Shown here piece after piece: positions 24,365 to 36,849 of a stretch of DNA of 64,000 nt. The position numbers and the translations under genes were made by a program. The notes beneath the pieces are model-generated. The model was not told the origin of the DNA. It did not search any database and saw only the letters and a list, made by a program, of their open reading frames with translations. The stretch lies in assembly GCA_023238725.1 (NCBI GenBank), contig CM041548.1:17009752-17073751 (forward strand). Direction: 5' to 3'. The DNA is from Scortum barcoo (lineage: Eukaryota > Chordata > Actinopteri > Centrarchiformes > Terapontidae). Numbering within the stretch: the stretch's first letter is position 1; every line of letters begins with the position of its first letter.

Positions 24365-25110
24365 GTTGTAGGGAGAGATAGAAAGTGAGAACGAGGAGGA
24401 CAGACGAAGTGAGTCAGAGAGACGGAGCCAGAACGAAAAAGACGGAGTGATATGACCCACTTTACGGCACAAACACACACGAGGCTAAATATAACCACGT
24501 TTCACTTTGGCTCTCCGTAAAACACGTATCTCCGGTGTAAAGCTGTTAATGTGCTCTGCTTCAAAGGCAGACAGTAAAAGGACGGCAAAAATAGATTGCC
24601 TTAATTTAGAGCCGAGTAACATCTATAAATATTTGATAAGAGACGCAAACTTCCTCTATTTGGCAACCACAGTGGGAACTATTGCAGATGAAGAGGAAAG
24701 TTTCAGATTTCGCTGGCTCTCAGCAGTAAGACAGCATCTCACAGTGCGTGTCCTTTGAACCTGCTGCAAAGTTTGCATTATCAACTACAGACTTATTTTC
24801 CCATGTGTGAGGCATAAGCATTCTTCGTATTCCTTTCTAGCTTGCTCAGATGTCACATTTATGCTTTTAACGGCGTAGGATCAATAGATATGCTCCGAAC
24901 AAAGTATCTCAATGTCAGCAGCACGAAGGCAAAGAGGAAATATTCTCGCAAAGTATTTGTCGGTGTTCTTCTGTGTCCCCATTTAGAAAATTGTGGGCGA
25001 AAGAAACAACATCACGCCACTGGAAGAACCAGTTCTTATTTTTCTGAATTCCTGACTCTCTGCAAGCCACCAACTCTGCTTTCAATCAGTGGCCTGCACA
25101 CACACATGCT

Positions 25111-25133
25111 TACATACATACATACATACATAC
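25111..25133. repeat. (ACAT)n microsatellite
   Basis: A short tetranucleotide repeat following a CA tract. Confidence 0.85.
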
Positions 25134-27094
25134 TATCACATGGTCATAAAGCACATCATGTCAGGATGGGCGGTCTGCCAGAAGGGAATGCATATATATT
25201 TTTTTGTATGTGCAATATCAAACCTCACATTTATGTACAACAGAATTAATAAATCGATCAAAGACAACCGTAAGTCTTCAAAAATAAGTTGGTACAATAT
25301 TATTATAATCGTTTTGTTTATCATCACATCCATATGAACTATGGGTAAATTTAAACTCTGGTGAACTCTCTGGAACTACACAGAAAGTCCACTTTAGGCC
25401 CCTTAACTCTGTGAGTCTGCAAGTGCGGTGAAGTCCAGAGATGTGGATATTTATATTATGTGCTGCTCAGCTTTAGCTCCAGTCGTCTTGATCCCCGTCT
25501 GCCCAACTTGTTATGACCTTTTTTGCCTGTCTTTGTGGACTCTTTGCCTGCCTGCCTTGCCCTTTTTGTTCCGGTTACCTGTGCTGATGGCCTGTCTGCT
25601 GCTTTCCACTTCCGAGTCGTATATGCATCTGAGCCCTCCAAAGATATACAGCTCAGATATGCAGCTCATCACAACCCCCTTCACGTTCCTTTTCTTCCAG
25701 GGCCTGATTAAATTAGCAGTGTTTTAATTAGCTCTGCGTGCCACCACCCCTCGAAACACGCATTCTAACAATTGCAATTAACTATTTGACTGTTTTTTGG
25801 TCTGCACTTTGCAGCCATTACAGATTGCCTTGCAGCTGTTTTCAGACAATGTGCAGCGCTGCTGTAAGCGACGGACGACTCATGTAGCATCTGATTCTCA
25901 CACTTGAGATAGAGTTGCATCCCAACATGATGTAGCTCTTCTCTAAAGGTAAATTTTACTTTATTTGGCCTCGCTCAACAACTGTACGTACAGATTTATA
26001 CATATATTTCCTCATAGGACTGATATATATGAGCATTATTGTCTAAAACCAGGTTCAGCACATGTTCCACCTTAAAACACTGCTATGCTTTGCCAGATAA
26101 TGACTTTGTGTCTTCACTCGACATTGACTACGTCCATCTGTGCCCACTCAGTGACACACAAACTGCCTCAGATTTGCAGCTTCAATCAGTCAGCAGAACA
26201 GAGCCCAGAGAACTTCACGGTCATCAGGGACTGGAGCTGACACGCCGCCAAGTTTCTGCACTTGACACAACGGGGCGTCAAATAATGCCGAATGTTCACT
26301 AAAAAAAAAAAAAAGAAAGCACAAAAGGTTGCCGTTTGCGAGGGTGAAGACAGTGCCTCACAATGGCGAAAAACGATCAATGGGTGACTCCAGCAATGTT
26401 TATCTTGTCCCCTGAGTTTAATCTGCCTGATGCTCACACTTCATGAAGGTCGATAAAGCCGCGGTGTACAGTAGATTTTGTTCTGCCCTGTTTGGTGACA
26501 CAGGCGAGGACCCACGCTGTCAGCCAGGTTAATGTTGCAGTGCATTAAAAAAAAGAGAGAGAGTCCTAAATAGAGGTCAGCTGCTGCGCAGAATTTGCAT
26601 AAAAGAAAGAGAACACAAATACACTCTCCTCTTGTGTGCATATTCATCAGATCTGATTGTGGAAAATCTACCTTCTCCCCCCTTCGTCGCTGTGAATGTG
26701 CCTCAGTTATGTGTGTCAAGTGCAAAAAAATGGCAAGTGGAGTTGATTGAGCCGTAGCACAAAGCGACCCGAGGCTACAGGTGACACTTTAATACAGCGA
26801 GGGAGAAGTCTTACTGCAGGTGTGACATGATTATGGAAATAACTACAGTTGTCGACATCTCCTCATCTCCTCCACTGGGCTGCACTCAGTATTCTGGGCT
26901 GATGTTATATAAGCCGGCATTTTGAAAAAAAAGTAGTAGTTCTGCCCTAAAATAAAAGAAGTTTTTCAGATGAAGTACCAATTTCATCAAATTTACTTGG
27001 ACTGACCCTGCTGTGAGTCACATGGTGAAGTATCAGCACTACTATTGTTCTCTAATAAAGAACGAGGAATAGTGTTAGAATAGGCATTTTTGGA

Positions 27095-27145
27095 AGAAGA
27101 AGTGAACAAGCAAAGTTCCCAAAATGTTAAACTATTCCTTTGAGG
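27095..27145 (-). repeat. Fragment of fish 'GGAATAGTTTAACATTTTGG' repeat
   Basis: On the minus strand this reads AAAGGAATAGTTTAACATTT, the usual start of a very common teleost repeat whose other end carries TTAGCACAAAGACTGGAAAC. A copy of that other end is at 33930-34165. Only a short piece is recognised here. Confidence 0.45.
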
Positions 27146-30100
27146 GGCATCAAGTCTATCGCCAAACAACACCTGAGACCAAGTGTTTGACATCGCTTCA
27201 TATTTATGTCTAAAAACCAAAAGATATTCAAGTTTACAGTCAAAACAAATAGTCGCATACAAGTTGTGTTTGAAAGTGTCACACACGATCATCTATCAGA
27301 ATCGTTTCCCAGTAAGGTTCTCTCGACTGAACAACCATTAATCAGCCTTTTAATAATAAGCCTTTTTTCAAAGCGGACATTTACACATTTCACAGCAGGA
27401 GAGGCACAGGTCTGAATTGTTGAATTAATGATGGCTGAACTCCATTACGCTGCCACAACTGGGGCACTTGATTAAAAAGGAGTCAGCGTAAATGTTATTA
27501 TTAATACCTGCTATGACAAGTCGAAATGTCTGTGATTCGGTATAATGGCAAACAAAGAAACATACAACGGAAGTGATGAAAGCTTTCTTATGTTTAACGT
27601 TCAACATTAGATTTACAGCACCTTTTTGCTTTTACGGTTTTGATTCATTGCTTTCTTTGGTGTTTAACTTGCGCAAGTGGAGTCTATTCACACAAATTCT
27701 GCTTATACCAAGTGAAGATAAACGGGAGTTGCGTGAAAACAAACTCTCCGTCAGGTTCATCCAGCAGAGCACCAGCCTCTCCGGCCGTTAAACTTCCACT
27801 CTCCTCTCTCGAGCTGACACGGTGACGCGAGCTGAGCCGGCTGGAACGCTTGGCCCAGAGACAGATCCAGTGGACTTGTAATGAGTAAATCCCTGACAAG
27901 TTGTTAGACAGATCCTCTCCAGGTACAGGGGAGGAGATGCGAGTGACTCTAAGTCTGTTGATGAGTCGAACGCTGACAGGGCTAGGGGACGGCTCTGTGC
28001 CCACTACTACGTCTTCTATTTTTATTTTCTATTTTTATCTTCTGCTTAGCTCTTGTTCTGAATTCACGCAGCAGCTATTTCGCACGGCGCATCAAAGACG
28101 GCTGCGGGTCCACCCGAGGGACGATTACACAACGCCGCTCCCCTGTGACATTTGCAACATCTTCTGTCATCTTAATCCCAGTTCCTGCTGAGTAAGGTCG
28201 GTTAGACGCTCCTTCACCGTGGCGGCTCCTGATCAACTTGACTCGGATGTAATCCTATTCCACCGGCTCAAATAAACATGTTTATTCTACTAATTCTATT
28301 CCTGGGCTAGATCCCGGGGATGGATTTGAAATGAGTTTTCTGAATGGGTGCACAGGCAGGCAGAGCGGGGCAGGACATATGAAGGAGGCTTGACGCACAG
28401 AGGCAAGAGAGAAGGAGTGAAACGGGCAACATCTGCCACGGGGGTAAACACTGCTGTGGCTAGATATGGGATCCAGTTCTATATATATGTGTGTGTGTCT
28501 GTATGTATTCGCACGCACATAAACATATCTCTGTCACATGTTTATGTGTGCATATATGAAACCTAGCTCTTCATTACTGCCCTGAAGTCAAGAAGCCTTT
28601 TTCTATCCTGCCTGACATGATGTAGGAATGACAGAGGCATTCATGATGACTTCAGGCTGAGTTCAGACTAAAAAGGCTGGTGACACAGTGGTTCACGGAA
28701 AGCAACCGAAACACTGAAGTCATGCTGTTGGTCTTAAAGCACCAGCGTGCTCCATCAGGACCGCTTGTTGGATGGTGAAATAGCTTCAGAAAGCCCCTCC
28801 CCGAGCACATTTCCGACGTCAGATTAGGGTAGAGGTTGTGTCCGACTATTTCTGTATCTTTCCAAAAACAGACACTCTAACCCACACACACACACATAGC
28901 ATGCCTTGACAGGTCAGCCGTGTGGAGGGGAGAAAGAAGTGTGAGCTTCACTTTCTGGCTCTCTTTTTTTTTACACAACTACTTCTGTCACTGTCCCACC
29001 ACCGTCACTCATCACCCGAGCGTGGCCGTTCAGAGCAGCCACGAACACTTCTGACCTCGGACAAACCAGTTCTTTTCAAGTGTAACCCAGCCCTTAGTCA
29101 ATATGGTTAGGGATGAACATAAGATCAGTCATCAAGTCATGACTTTGTCCATGTCAGCCGTTACGAGACGGCAGCACTCGAGAGTCTGACGTCTCGAACT
29201 GCTGTGCCTAACCGGTGCAGTCAAAAACGAGTGCTTTCCGAGCATAAGAACAACTTCATGTGAACAACTTAATGCTCCTGATGATGCAATCAAAGCGGAC
29301 ATGATGCAACCGTTGTATCCCCAAGATCTCCTCTCATGCAGGTACAAGAGTTGCGTCAGGCAAAACCGCACATTTTCTGACAGGCCGGTACAATATCTTG
29401 TTCGAGTATTTGATTTCTAGGCCAGACTTTGAAAGAACAAGCAATGAGGTGTTTACTACTACAGACACACACACACACAAAAAAAAAGATGCTCGCACAA
29501 AGAAGCCTCCTTAAGAAGACGATATTGTAAAATTTGAATTAAAATTAGCTATTGTGGATTTTGCCTCGCTACATGCAACATGATTAAACGTGGAAGTCAA
29601 AGCATTTGCCAGCTTTAAGTATTATCGGTAAACAGCTTTGCAGAGCTCTGTGAAGGTTTTTTTGTCGTCTTACACAGACTGAATTTGCTGAACATGCCTG
29701 AGTGAAAGCGCCTTCCAGAGCAACGTTACCGAAAGTGCTCGTTCCTCAAAGCGCTTATTGTCTTCTCATGTGTTATAAATGATTAAATACTTGACCTATA
29801 TTCTTCGTCTTACAGGGGTTGGTGGAGCACTGGAACAGAAAAACAGTGACACTGCAGAGTTGTTGTGATTTCTCTCAAACGTCACATCTTAAATTAAAAG
29901 CGATGCTGCTGCAGCGAGCTCTGTCCGGCCCACAGGGACAGCTTTGCTCATACCGCAGAGAGATAAACGAAGGCTGCTTTAATTAGTTCCAGGACTTTTT
30001 AGCCAACTGTGGCAAATTTAGAAATGATCAGTGTGAAACATGCAAATTAATCAGCATGTATCATCTTAGAGGGACAGAAAGAAGACAAATATAGAGTGAT

Positions 30101-30309
30101 GCTTCACGTGCTTATAGATGCTAATCAAGTAGATCTGTAACAGTTATTTTAACGTTTCTTTTAACCTATACAAATAAATTTAATGAACATCACTGCTTTT
30201 ACTGTCGTGATAAAATACTCGTAAACTCCTCAGGTATTGAATGCGTAATAATAAACTGTCACAGAAAATCTTTGTATTTGAGAAGCCATACATTGAGGCA
30301 ATGGTACAA

Positions 30310-30420
30310 CGTTTTCCTTGTTGGAAGAAGTATTCATGATTTAATCAAGTAAAATCATCAATACAACAAAGTAAAGATATGCCATTACAACTTCCTACAA
30401 AAGTGAACATAGCCTCTACC
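30310..30420 (+). repeat. Fragment of AGTAC-rich teleost repeat
   Basis: It begins TTGGAAGAAGTATTCATGAT and continues with spaced AAGTAAA strings, as at the start of the family represented at 38070-38530. Truncated and diverged. Confidence 0.5.
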
Positions 30421-31495
30421 AGGCTGGTTCTTTTAGTGGTAAATGTACTGCGTAACTCTCCACCACAGAGTCCTATCTGACTTTACTTTTCTCCGTGAGG
30501 CAGAGCGCTGCGTCTCACTGCTGTCCTCAGGGAGAAACTATTTCAAAGTATCGCATCTCGGCCACAGTTTGGGGCCGTATAGGATGTTTTTGGCCGCTCT
30601 AGCTAAGTCTGTTTGGAGATGCAGGTTTTTCTCCCCAATTCTGCCAGACAGATTAGCTATAGCAGCTTCAGCAGGTACGGACGTGACTCATAATTCATCT
30701 CATCTCGGTGACACAAGTCAGTGAATCACGACTGGACGCGCCGAGTCGTCCTGTGGCTGCACCGATGGAACGAGCGCCTGATAGCAGTGACGCCGTATTT
30801 CACGCTTTGTGTTTGCATTTCCGCAGCAGCGACCAGGGAAACAAGATTTTAAGCTTGCTGTGAGCGGCAATTATGCTGTAACATATGAATACGAATGGGA
30901 AATTGTTAGATGAGAATGATAAGTGGTGGGATAATTTCATGGCTATGGAGGAAACAAAGCAAGTTTTCCCCGTAACTATTATATCTAACAAAAAGATGCA
31001 GTTAAAATTCTGACCCGCCGATTTCATTCACCCTGCGTCAGCCTGAATAATAAAAGAGTGAATAATGAATAATGAAGGGGTGAAGAAAAATGGATAGAAG
31101 TGGATAAAAACACCAAGCCTGGAACAAAGTGTGCATCTGCAGGCAGCTTCAGCAACCCGCCTCCCTCTTCGCTGCTTTGAAAGACGAATCTCGGGAGATG
31201 CATGAATGAAACTATACAGGGTGGATGTGTCTGGAAGGGACGGCGGCGTTAAAGCTGCTGAAAGACATGTTCCAAAGCTCTGAGACGGGCGGCAATATCT
31301 TTACACCTGCAGGTCAGCTGTCGGCGCCATAAAGAAGCTGCAACATCAGAGCAAGACTTGGACAAGACAAATCCTTAAAAGGGCGGCGTAGAAAGGCACA
31401 AACAGACAAGCTGTTGTTAAAGATGGGACTCCAGAGGAGCTTGCAGGACGTTTAGGTGGCAGACTGTGTCTCATTTTACTTTGCTGTCATCAAAG

Positions 31496-31680
31496 GGTTC
31501 ACATCTCAGCTGATTTGGCCCCTGCAAAGTACAAATGATGCGCTAAATCTGCAAAATATCAGCAGATGGAATCTAATTTTAGCAAAAAGGAGGGCTTTGC
31601 TGGTTCACATGTGTCTATATTTGGGTCCTCAACATGGGAAAATGTGGGAAGTCTTGCTGCAGAACAACAACATCAACAAC
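31496..31680 (+). repeat. Direct repeat flanking samd12 exon 1, copy A
   Basis: It starts with TTCACATCTCAGCTGATTTG and runs through AGCAAAA, GAGGGCTTTGCTGGTTC, TATATTTGGGTCCT and GCTGCAGAACAACAACA. The same series recurs in direct orientation at 33526-33700, so the samd12 promoter and exon 1 lie between two copies of one repeat about 2 kb apart. Diverged by many substitutions and small indels. Confidence 0.65.
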
Positions 31681-31963
31681 GACCACCACAACGCTCCCGC
31701 ACGCTTCCTCTCTTCCTGTCCTGTTCAGTATGTGCCGTCAGCGTCAGCACACGCAAACCCTGCAAGGCAAACAGGACATGACGAGAGTCCACCTCTATAA
31801 ACCTCAAAAGAAGAAGAGGAACAGGGAGGAGGCGGGCTCGGGCCAAACAATGTAAATAAAAAAACATCCTGTAATGGCTGTCAGAGACGAATAACCTGAT
31901 CTGTATGCGGGGAGTGCCAACAGCCTCATACACAGTCATACCTGCGGCATACCTATGGAGCAA

Positions 31964-31983
31964 ACACACACACACACACACAC
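31964..31983. repeat. (AC)10 microsatellite
   Basis: A perfect AC tract about 1 kb inside samd12 intron 1. Confidence 0.9.
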
Positions 31984-32621
31984 TCAGGGCTGGACTGGTA
32001 AAGCCTTCTGAGGGAGCAAGCTGGTCCGGCTGCATGCATGTGACACCCCCTCTTAATCCCCCACCCCTCTCCTCCTCCTCCTCCTCCTCCACCAACCTTT
32101 CTCCTTCCTTCCCCCTCCACCTCTCACAGACATACCTCTCATTGGATTCTGGATCCACAAGATGCCCCCGATAAGGTGAGGAGATTGGCCGAGCATCCCC
32201 CCTGTCACTGTCACCTCCAACTACCAGTGCACTGACAATCACGGGGAGGTGTGAGAGGAGGGTGGTGATGAGGGGGCGGGAGGAGGAGGAGGAGGAGTGA
32301 CTTCAGCAGGTCCACATGTCACACCACCTGCTGCCGGATGAGCCGCCTCGACCGGACCGCTCCTGAGCGCGCACACGGGTGGATGCTGTTATCTAATGAG
32401 ACAAATCCCCAGAAAAAGAAAAAGAAAAAAAAAAGAAAGAAAAAAGAAAAGAAAGAGTCCCCTGATGTGAACCTCCATCCGCGTTCCGGTATCCTCCAGG
32501 GATGGGATGGGAGGAGAAGGAGGAGGAGAAGGAGGAGGAGGGGGTGTGATTGTGCAAAAGAACCAAGGGCGCTCCTCGGTTTGCAGACCTGTTAACCGGC
32601 GCCGTCTCCAAACGCAGAGCT

Positions 32622-32640
32622 CACACACACACACACACAC
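32622..32640. repeat. (CA)n microsatellite
   Basis: A CA tract in the CpG-rich flank of samd12 exon 1, about 60 bases from a longer GT tract at 32699-32733. The two tracts are complementary and could form a hairpin. Confidence 0.9.
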
Positions 32641-32697
32641 TCAAAAACACACAAATGTAAACACAGGAAGAGGCTGCGCGTTAACACGAGTCTTTCT

Positions 32698-32698
<1 letters not shown>

Positions 32699-32733
<35 letters not shown>
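32699..32733. repeat. (GT)17 microsatellite
   Basis: A perfect GT tract within 300 bases of the samd12 exon 1 donor. Followed at 32790-32836 by GGA and GAT triplet repeats. Confidence 0.95.
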
Positions 32734-32734
<1 letters not shown>

Positions 32735-33030
32735 TCGTGGACCGAGACGGCGGACAGCGTTTTGTGTGCCAAGCGCGCACCGGCACATCAGGAGGAGGAT
32801 GAGGAGGATGATGATGGTGATGATGATGATGATGGGGGGGCAGCGTAACGTGATGCCGGGCGATCAGAGGCTGCAACATCTCCAGCCGATCACCCAATCA
32901 CAGGCTCCGGTCAGCTGACCCGACCGCGTCTGGGTCTGAGCTCCATCCTGTCATTAACTAGTTATGTATCCCTAAAAAAACAAAGAGGAAAAAAAAAAGA
33001 GAGATGGGTGAGGAGGGGGTCGGGTCTTAC

Positions 33031-33043
33031 CTTCGACAGCCAT
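33031..33043 (-). CDS. samd12: samd12 exon 1, 13 coding bases
   Basis: ATGGCTGTCGAAG encodes Met-Ala-Val-Glu and the first base of an Ala codon, then a GTAAGA donor at 33030. The human SAMD12 protein also starts MAVEA. Joined to exon 2 (which begins CTGTTCAC) it gives MAVEAVHC in frame, so this very short coding exon is supported by residue match and phase. The start context is strong (A at -3, G at +4). It sits in CpG-rich DNA as expected for a first exon. Because the coding part is so short, automatic predictors would easily miss it. Confidence 0.9.
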
Positions 33044-33047
33044 CGTG

Positions 33048-33068
33048 TTACTCCGCAGATGTGGGCAT
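33048..33068 (-). other. samd12: Upstream ORF in samd12 leader
   Basis: On the minus strand, ATG CCC ACA TCT GCG GAG TAA ends four bases before the samd12 ATG. An in-frame upstream ATG about 50 bases earlier would lengthen it to 24 codons with the same stop. A third ATG, further upstream, opens a frame overlapping the samd12 start. If included in the mRNA, these would be expected to reduce or regulate initiation at the main ATG. Presence in the transcript depends on the true TSS. Confidence 0.55.
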
Positions 33069-33194
33069 CACTCGCTGGGGAGGGCGGCAGAGACGGAACA
33101 AGTCTGCGCTCTCTCTCATTGTACCTTGTTTGGCGTGTTATCATCACTTTGCTGCGGGCGAGCCGGAGCGCACAGCTGCTGCCGCGCCCTCAAA

Positions 33195-33212
33195 GCATCC
33201 TGGGAAGTGTAG
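33195..33212 (-). promoter_or_regulatory. ZNF143/THAP11-type promoter element
   Basis: The minus strand reads CTACACTTCCCAGGATGC, matching the CTACAnnTCCCAnnATGC pattern known from ZNF143 (SBS) and THAP11 sites at vertebrate housekeeping-type promoters. Its position and orientation, about 150 bases upstream of the samd12 ATG in CpG-rich DNA, fit a core promoter element. Confidence 0.65.
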
Positions 33213-33525
33213 GCTCAGCGCCCCCCCCTCGAATATGGAGGGGAAGTTTCAGCAGTGTTGCAGAGAAGGCAGTTTGAAAGCAGCACCCCCCCCCTCACCT
33301 TCTCTCTCTCTTTCTCTCTTTCTGTGCCCGAGTGGAAAAGTACTATAATAAAGTCCACAAATATCCAAATATCTGATGCAATGCAAGATCAGTTTGGTTA
33401 CAGCACATTTCACTGCAATTCAACTCAACATGCGTTGGAATAAAATGCACATAACAATAAAAAACATCTGCTGAGAAATGTAAGCGATGAATTAATGCAA
33501 CAAAGCCAACAAAACAAATCAGAGT

Positions 33526-33700
33526 TCACATCTCAGCTGATTTGGTCCACAGAGTAAATGTTGCACTAAAAACTAGAAAATGTCTGGAGAAGGAGAGCCT
33601 GGATTTGAGTTTAGCAAAACAGAGCTTTGCCGGTTCTCATGGCTCTATTTTTGGGTTCTTAAGATGGGAGGGTATGAGAAGTGGTGCTGCAGGACAACAA
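33526..33700 (+). repeat. Direct repeat flanking samd12 exon 1, copy B
   Basis: Begins with the same TTCACATCTCAGCTGATTTG as the copy at 31496-31680 and continues with TTTAGCAAAACAGAGCTTTG, CGGTTCTCATGGCTCTATTT and GCTGCAGGACAACAACAG. Orientation is direct. It runs on toward the fish repeat at 33930-34165 and may be part of the same larger element. Confidence 0.65.
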
Positions 33701-33929
33701 CAGTGAGAGCAGGCAGAAGTTTTCATTTTACTTTGGCACATGGACACAGTTTGAGTAGTTTCTTTAAAAAAGTAAAATACCCAGAAGCTCTCATCAGATG
33801 TGGATCATATTCTTTGTAAAGTTAGCAAAGAACAACTTGGAGGAAAGGGTTTAGATTTTGACTAAATATGCTTTAACGCTTGGTATCCAAAAGTTATATT
33901 ACAGTGTGATCTGTATGTGTCTGATGAGT

Positions 33930-34165
33930 GTGAAGCTGCAACAGCTGGTTAGCTTAGCACAAAGACTGGAAACAAACTAGCCTGGTCTCTTTCAGGGATG
34001 TCAAAATAAACCTACCTGCATGTGCAAAGCTCACCTATTAACATTTTATATTGTATATTCAATTTAAAGTGTAAAAAAACAACACGTTGTGGTTTTAGTC
34101 GGTCGTGTGCTGGACTATTTCTTGGCCGGGAGCAGTGACTTCCTGAAGTCTTTTTGTCACCAGCA
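33930..34165 (+). repeat. Common teleost interspersed repeat
   Basis: It contains GCTGGTTAGCTTAGCACAAA, GACTGGAAACAAACTAGCCT and CTATTTCTTGGCCGGGAGCA, in the order known to me from a very abundant fish repeat. No coding region is present and the family class is unassigned here. A short reverse-orientation piece of the opposite end lies near 27095. Confidence 0.65.
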
Positions 34166-36849
34166 GAGACTCAAGAGATCAAACATTATTACATCACTCT
34201 TCTCATCTAATTTTTATATATTTATGATACTCAGCAATCAGCTCAGGAGGTCTATAAATTACTTAAGAGCCACAAATTCATGGCATGTTGGAATAGAAGC
34301 TGAAAAATGTGATTTTACAAAGCATCGAGGTTGCCGGCTGCCGTCCGTAGGATGAAAAGTCGGAAAGCCGGTCTGATTCCACACATCCATGGATTCAGCT
34401 TTGTGCATGTTCTTTCTTTTCTCACTCCGCTGCTGCGAGGAGTAAAACCGAAGCTTATTTTTAGAAAGACTGCGTCCACACGTGCATACCAACAACGATC
34501 AAGTCTTCAAACGGACAGATACAGTAAAGACTCGTAAACCCTCTTTGGTATGCTAATTTCTCAAACACGACACACCCTCTCCCTGAGGAAAGGAGACGTA
34601 CGGCAGCTTATGCAGCGCGTTGTTACTCTCTCAACTTTTCTTCCAGTCAGTAAACATGACTCACTGGTCACGAGGTCATAACATCAAAGTAAAAGGGAGC
34701 AAAAAGGGCGAAGCATTGAAATGAAGGCACGCAGTACAGGTACTACAAGTAGGACAGACAGATTAACAAACCCAAGTGTCATGCAAGGCCCGGCCTACTT
34801 ATCTGTGTTACGTGGGTGTCATGGTATTTGGTTGTGACATTTTCATCACTGATATCCTGCAGCGATAAACAGACAAAGTACACGACAGTATGAGGAAGTC
34901 TGTCTGCTGCTCTCAGCATTTTTCTTGCGGCGTGGTGTGGTAACGTGCATCGGCCAACTCAGGTGTGGCTGTCGGTATGTCGTTTGTGTGTTTTCGTTGT
35001 CTTCTTCCTGGTTTCTTTGTTTTTTTTTTATTCTTCCAAAACAAATATATATAAGTAAGGAGGAGAAACACATCAAGGAGGTGGAATTAAAAGAAACTCT
35101 GTGCTTCGTGGTAACTATAAAATAAGTATGATACTGTGAAATCTGTGCTACACTCTAAGAAGCCAATAAAACAGCCTACATTGGTGCAATAAATGATTTA
35201 CCTTTGCTCATTTCTAAATTGTATTTTCATTAAAGCAACAATGAAAATAGCAGGTACATAACGAGGCTCATCCAATAAGAACAAGCATGACACATAAACG
35301 ACAGCTATAAAACTGGATCCTTGGCTCAATATGTGTTTGTGATGCGATCAGAATATTAGATTTGGACATTGTCATTGCCGTTTTGCTGCTCAGTAAATGC
35401 TTCATTAATGTAAAATTAATTTCTTTCCACCACATCTAACACGGTTGCAACAAAAAAGAGGAAATTCTAATCCTCAATGTGGCAATGTAAGTGTTCACAG
35501 TTTGGTGTTTTTTTGTGTCTAGTATAACAGTAGACGTCTGCAGGCAGTGACCTTTGTCCCCTCAGGTCATCCCATCGGCAAATCCCTAAACTGATATCAA
35601 ACTGTTGTGCTGTCTCTCTGTCACCGTGACATATTGATCAAGAATAATGATGAGGCTCAAATCTTCTATTTCTATTTTTGAAGGAGACTGTGATGTGATC
35701 TTCGTTGGAAAAACACCATTAGAGAAGCTCAACGTTGGAGTCTAAGGATAATTTTTTGTTTTGATTATGTTTTTCCAGAAATATTCACATTTACTGCAGT
35801 CATGAGACACTATGCATTGTTTAGTATAAAGGCTAGAACCAGGAGGAAACCAGAGTTGGAAACCTGCAGCTAGGAGACTCACTAAATAATCCATCCATCC
35901 ATCCATGTATCACGTTTGCTTAATCTGTACCCCGACTGAACAGCAACTCCCTCGAGTTTTTAAGTCTCATTGTCACAACAAAAACAAGGACAAGAAATAA
36001 CTATATGATAGTTGCGTGTCATCCAACAACCTCTGCCTCCAGTCTTTATTTTAAGCCATGCTGTTCATCTCCTGGCCTGACAGTATTATCATTCTTCTTA
36101 TTTAACCCTCGGCAAAATGAAAGTCAGTACTCAAATTCCCTGTATAATGTTTTTTAGACCATTTGTTTTTCCCTTATATATAGAGAGAGATAGAGAAAAT
36201 AATTTGACTATCAATAAAGTATCACTTAAATTGAAAGAAAGTAAGTGTCTTCCATAAAAACTTCTGTTTGGATAACTAGATACCCATTACATAACTATGA
36301 TGTACAAACATACTGAGAAGAAATAAAATGTTTTCCCCAACAAGAAGTGTGGGGAAAAGTTTGTGCCAACACGGCTACTGTGAGAAACTTACTGAGGCAC
36401 AATTATGGCATAATTTAGAAAAAACAAGTTCAATAAACAGCGTCAATTTGTTACTTGGAAATACAAATTCTGACAGAGGACAGAATTGTAAGGGTTTCGT
36501 GAAAGAATATAGTTTATTTTCTAAAAGAAATAGTTATTTAGAAAAAATACTGTAGTATAACTTTGGACAAAATGACCTATCTGGACCTAATTTATGGTCC
36601 AGATTAAATATAAATATAGGAAGTAGATCATTTATAAAAGTTATATTTGTTAGCTATAAGGGATCACATTAGCCATCCCTTGATTGTATAAAGATGCATA
36701 AAAGGTGTGTCTTTGTATTGTTTCTGACAATATGTGTTACATCCAGTGGCATTAAAAGCAACTCATGTTTTATTTAATGAAGAAATAACATAATTATCTT
36801 TCTTGTTTGTTGGTGAATGGTGCAATGTCTGTACTGTTTTTCCAATATA

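Larger units (their letters stand above)
15199..33030 (-). other. samd12: samd12 intron 1
   Basis: A 17.8-kb intron between the 13-base coding part of exon 1 and exon 2. No second gene is recognised in it. Contents include a CTCF-like site (15563-15575), a large repeat of the AGTAC-rich teleost family (18388-18900) with an inverted relative of one part at 20354-20388, a fish repeat at 20030-20150, an unassigned 252-codon open frame (21992-22750), an A21 tract at 24344-24364, fragments of fish repeats near 27095 and 30310, and simple repeats near the promoter at 31.9-32.8 kb. An octamer ATGCAAAT next to TTAATCA occurs at 30040-30051. Confidence 0.8.
33044..33240 (-). promoter_or_regulatory. 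samd12: samd12 5' leader and core promoter
   Basis: CpG-rich DNA immediately upstream of the samd12 start codon with no TATA box. It contains a ZNF143/THAP11-like element 150 bases from the ATG, and several upstream ATGs. A TSS between about 33100 and 33195 would be typical for this promoter class, but no transcript evidence is available. A C-rich and CT-rich tract lies just beyond, at 33280-33325. Confidence 0.6.

Noticed and set aside
25456..25641. Plus/minus frames near 25.4-25.7 kb containing 'LPACLALFVPVTCADG'-type peptides
   Set aside because: Resemble the translation of a common pyrimidine-rich fish repeat fragment, not a gene.
31673..32242. 189-codon minus-strand open frame
   Set aside because: It crosses CA and CTCC/GGAG simple repeats, has Glu runs from those repeats and no domain; it also overlaps a dispersed repeat copy.
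1..33030. TTTTA/TTTCA pentanucleotide repeat as in the human SAMD12 intron linked to familial myoclonic epilepsy
   Set aside because: That repeat lies in a later human intron; no comparable run is present in the introns seen here.
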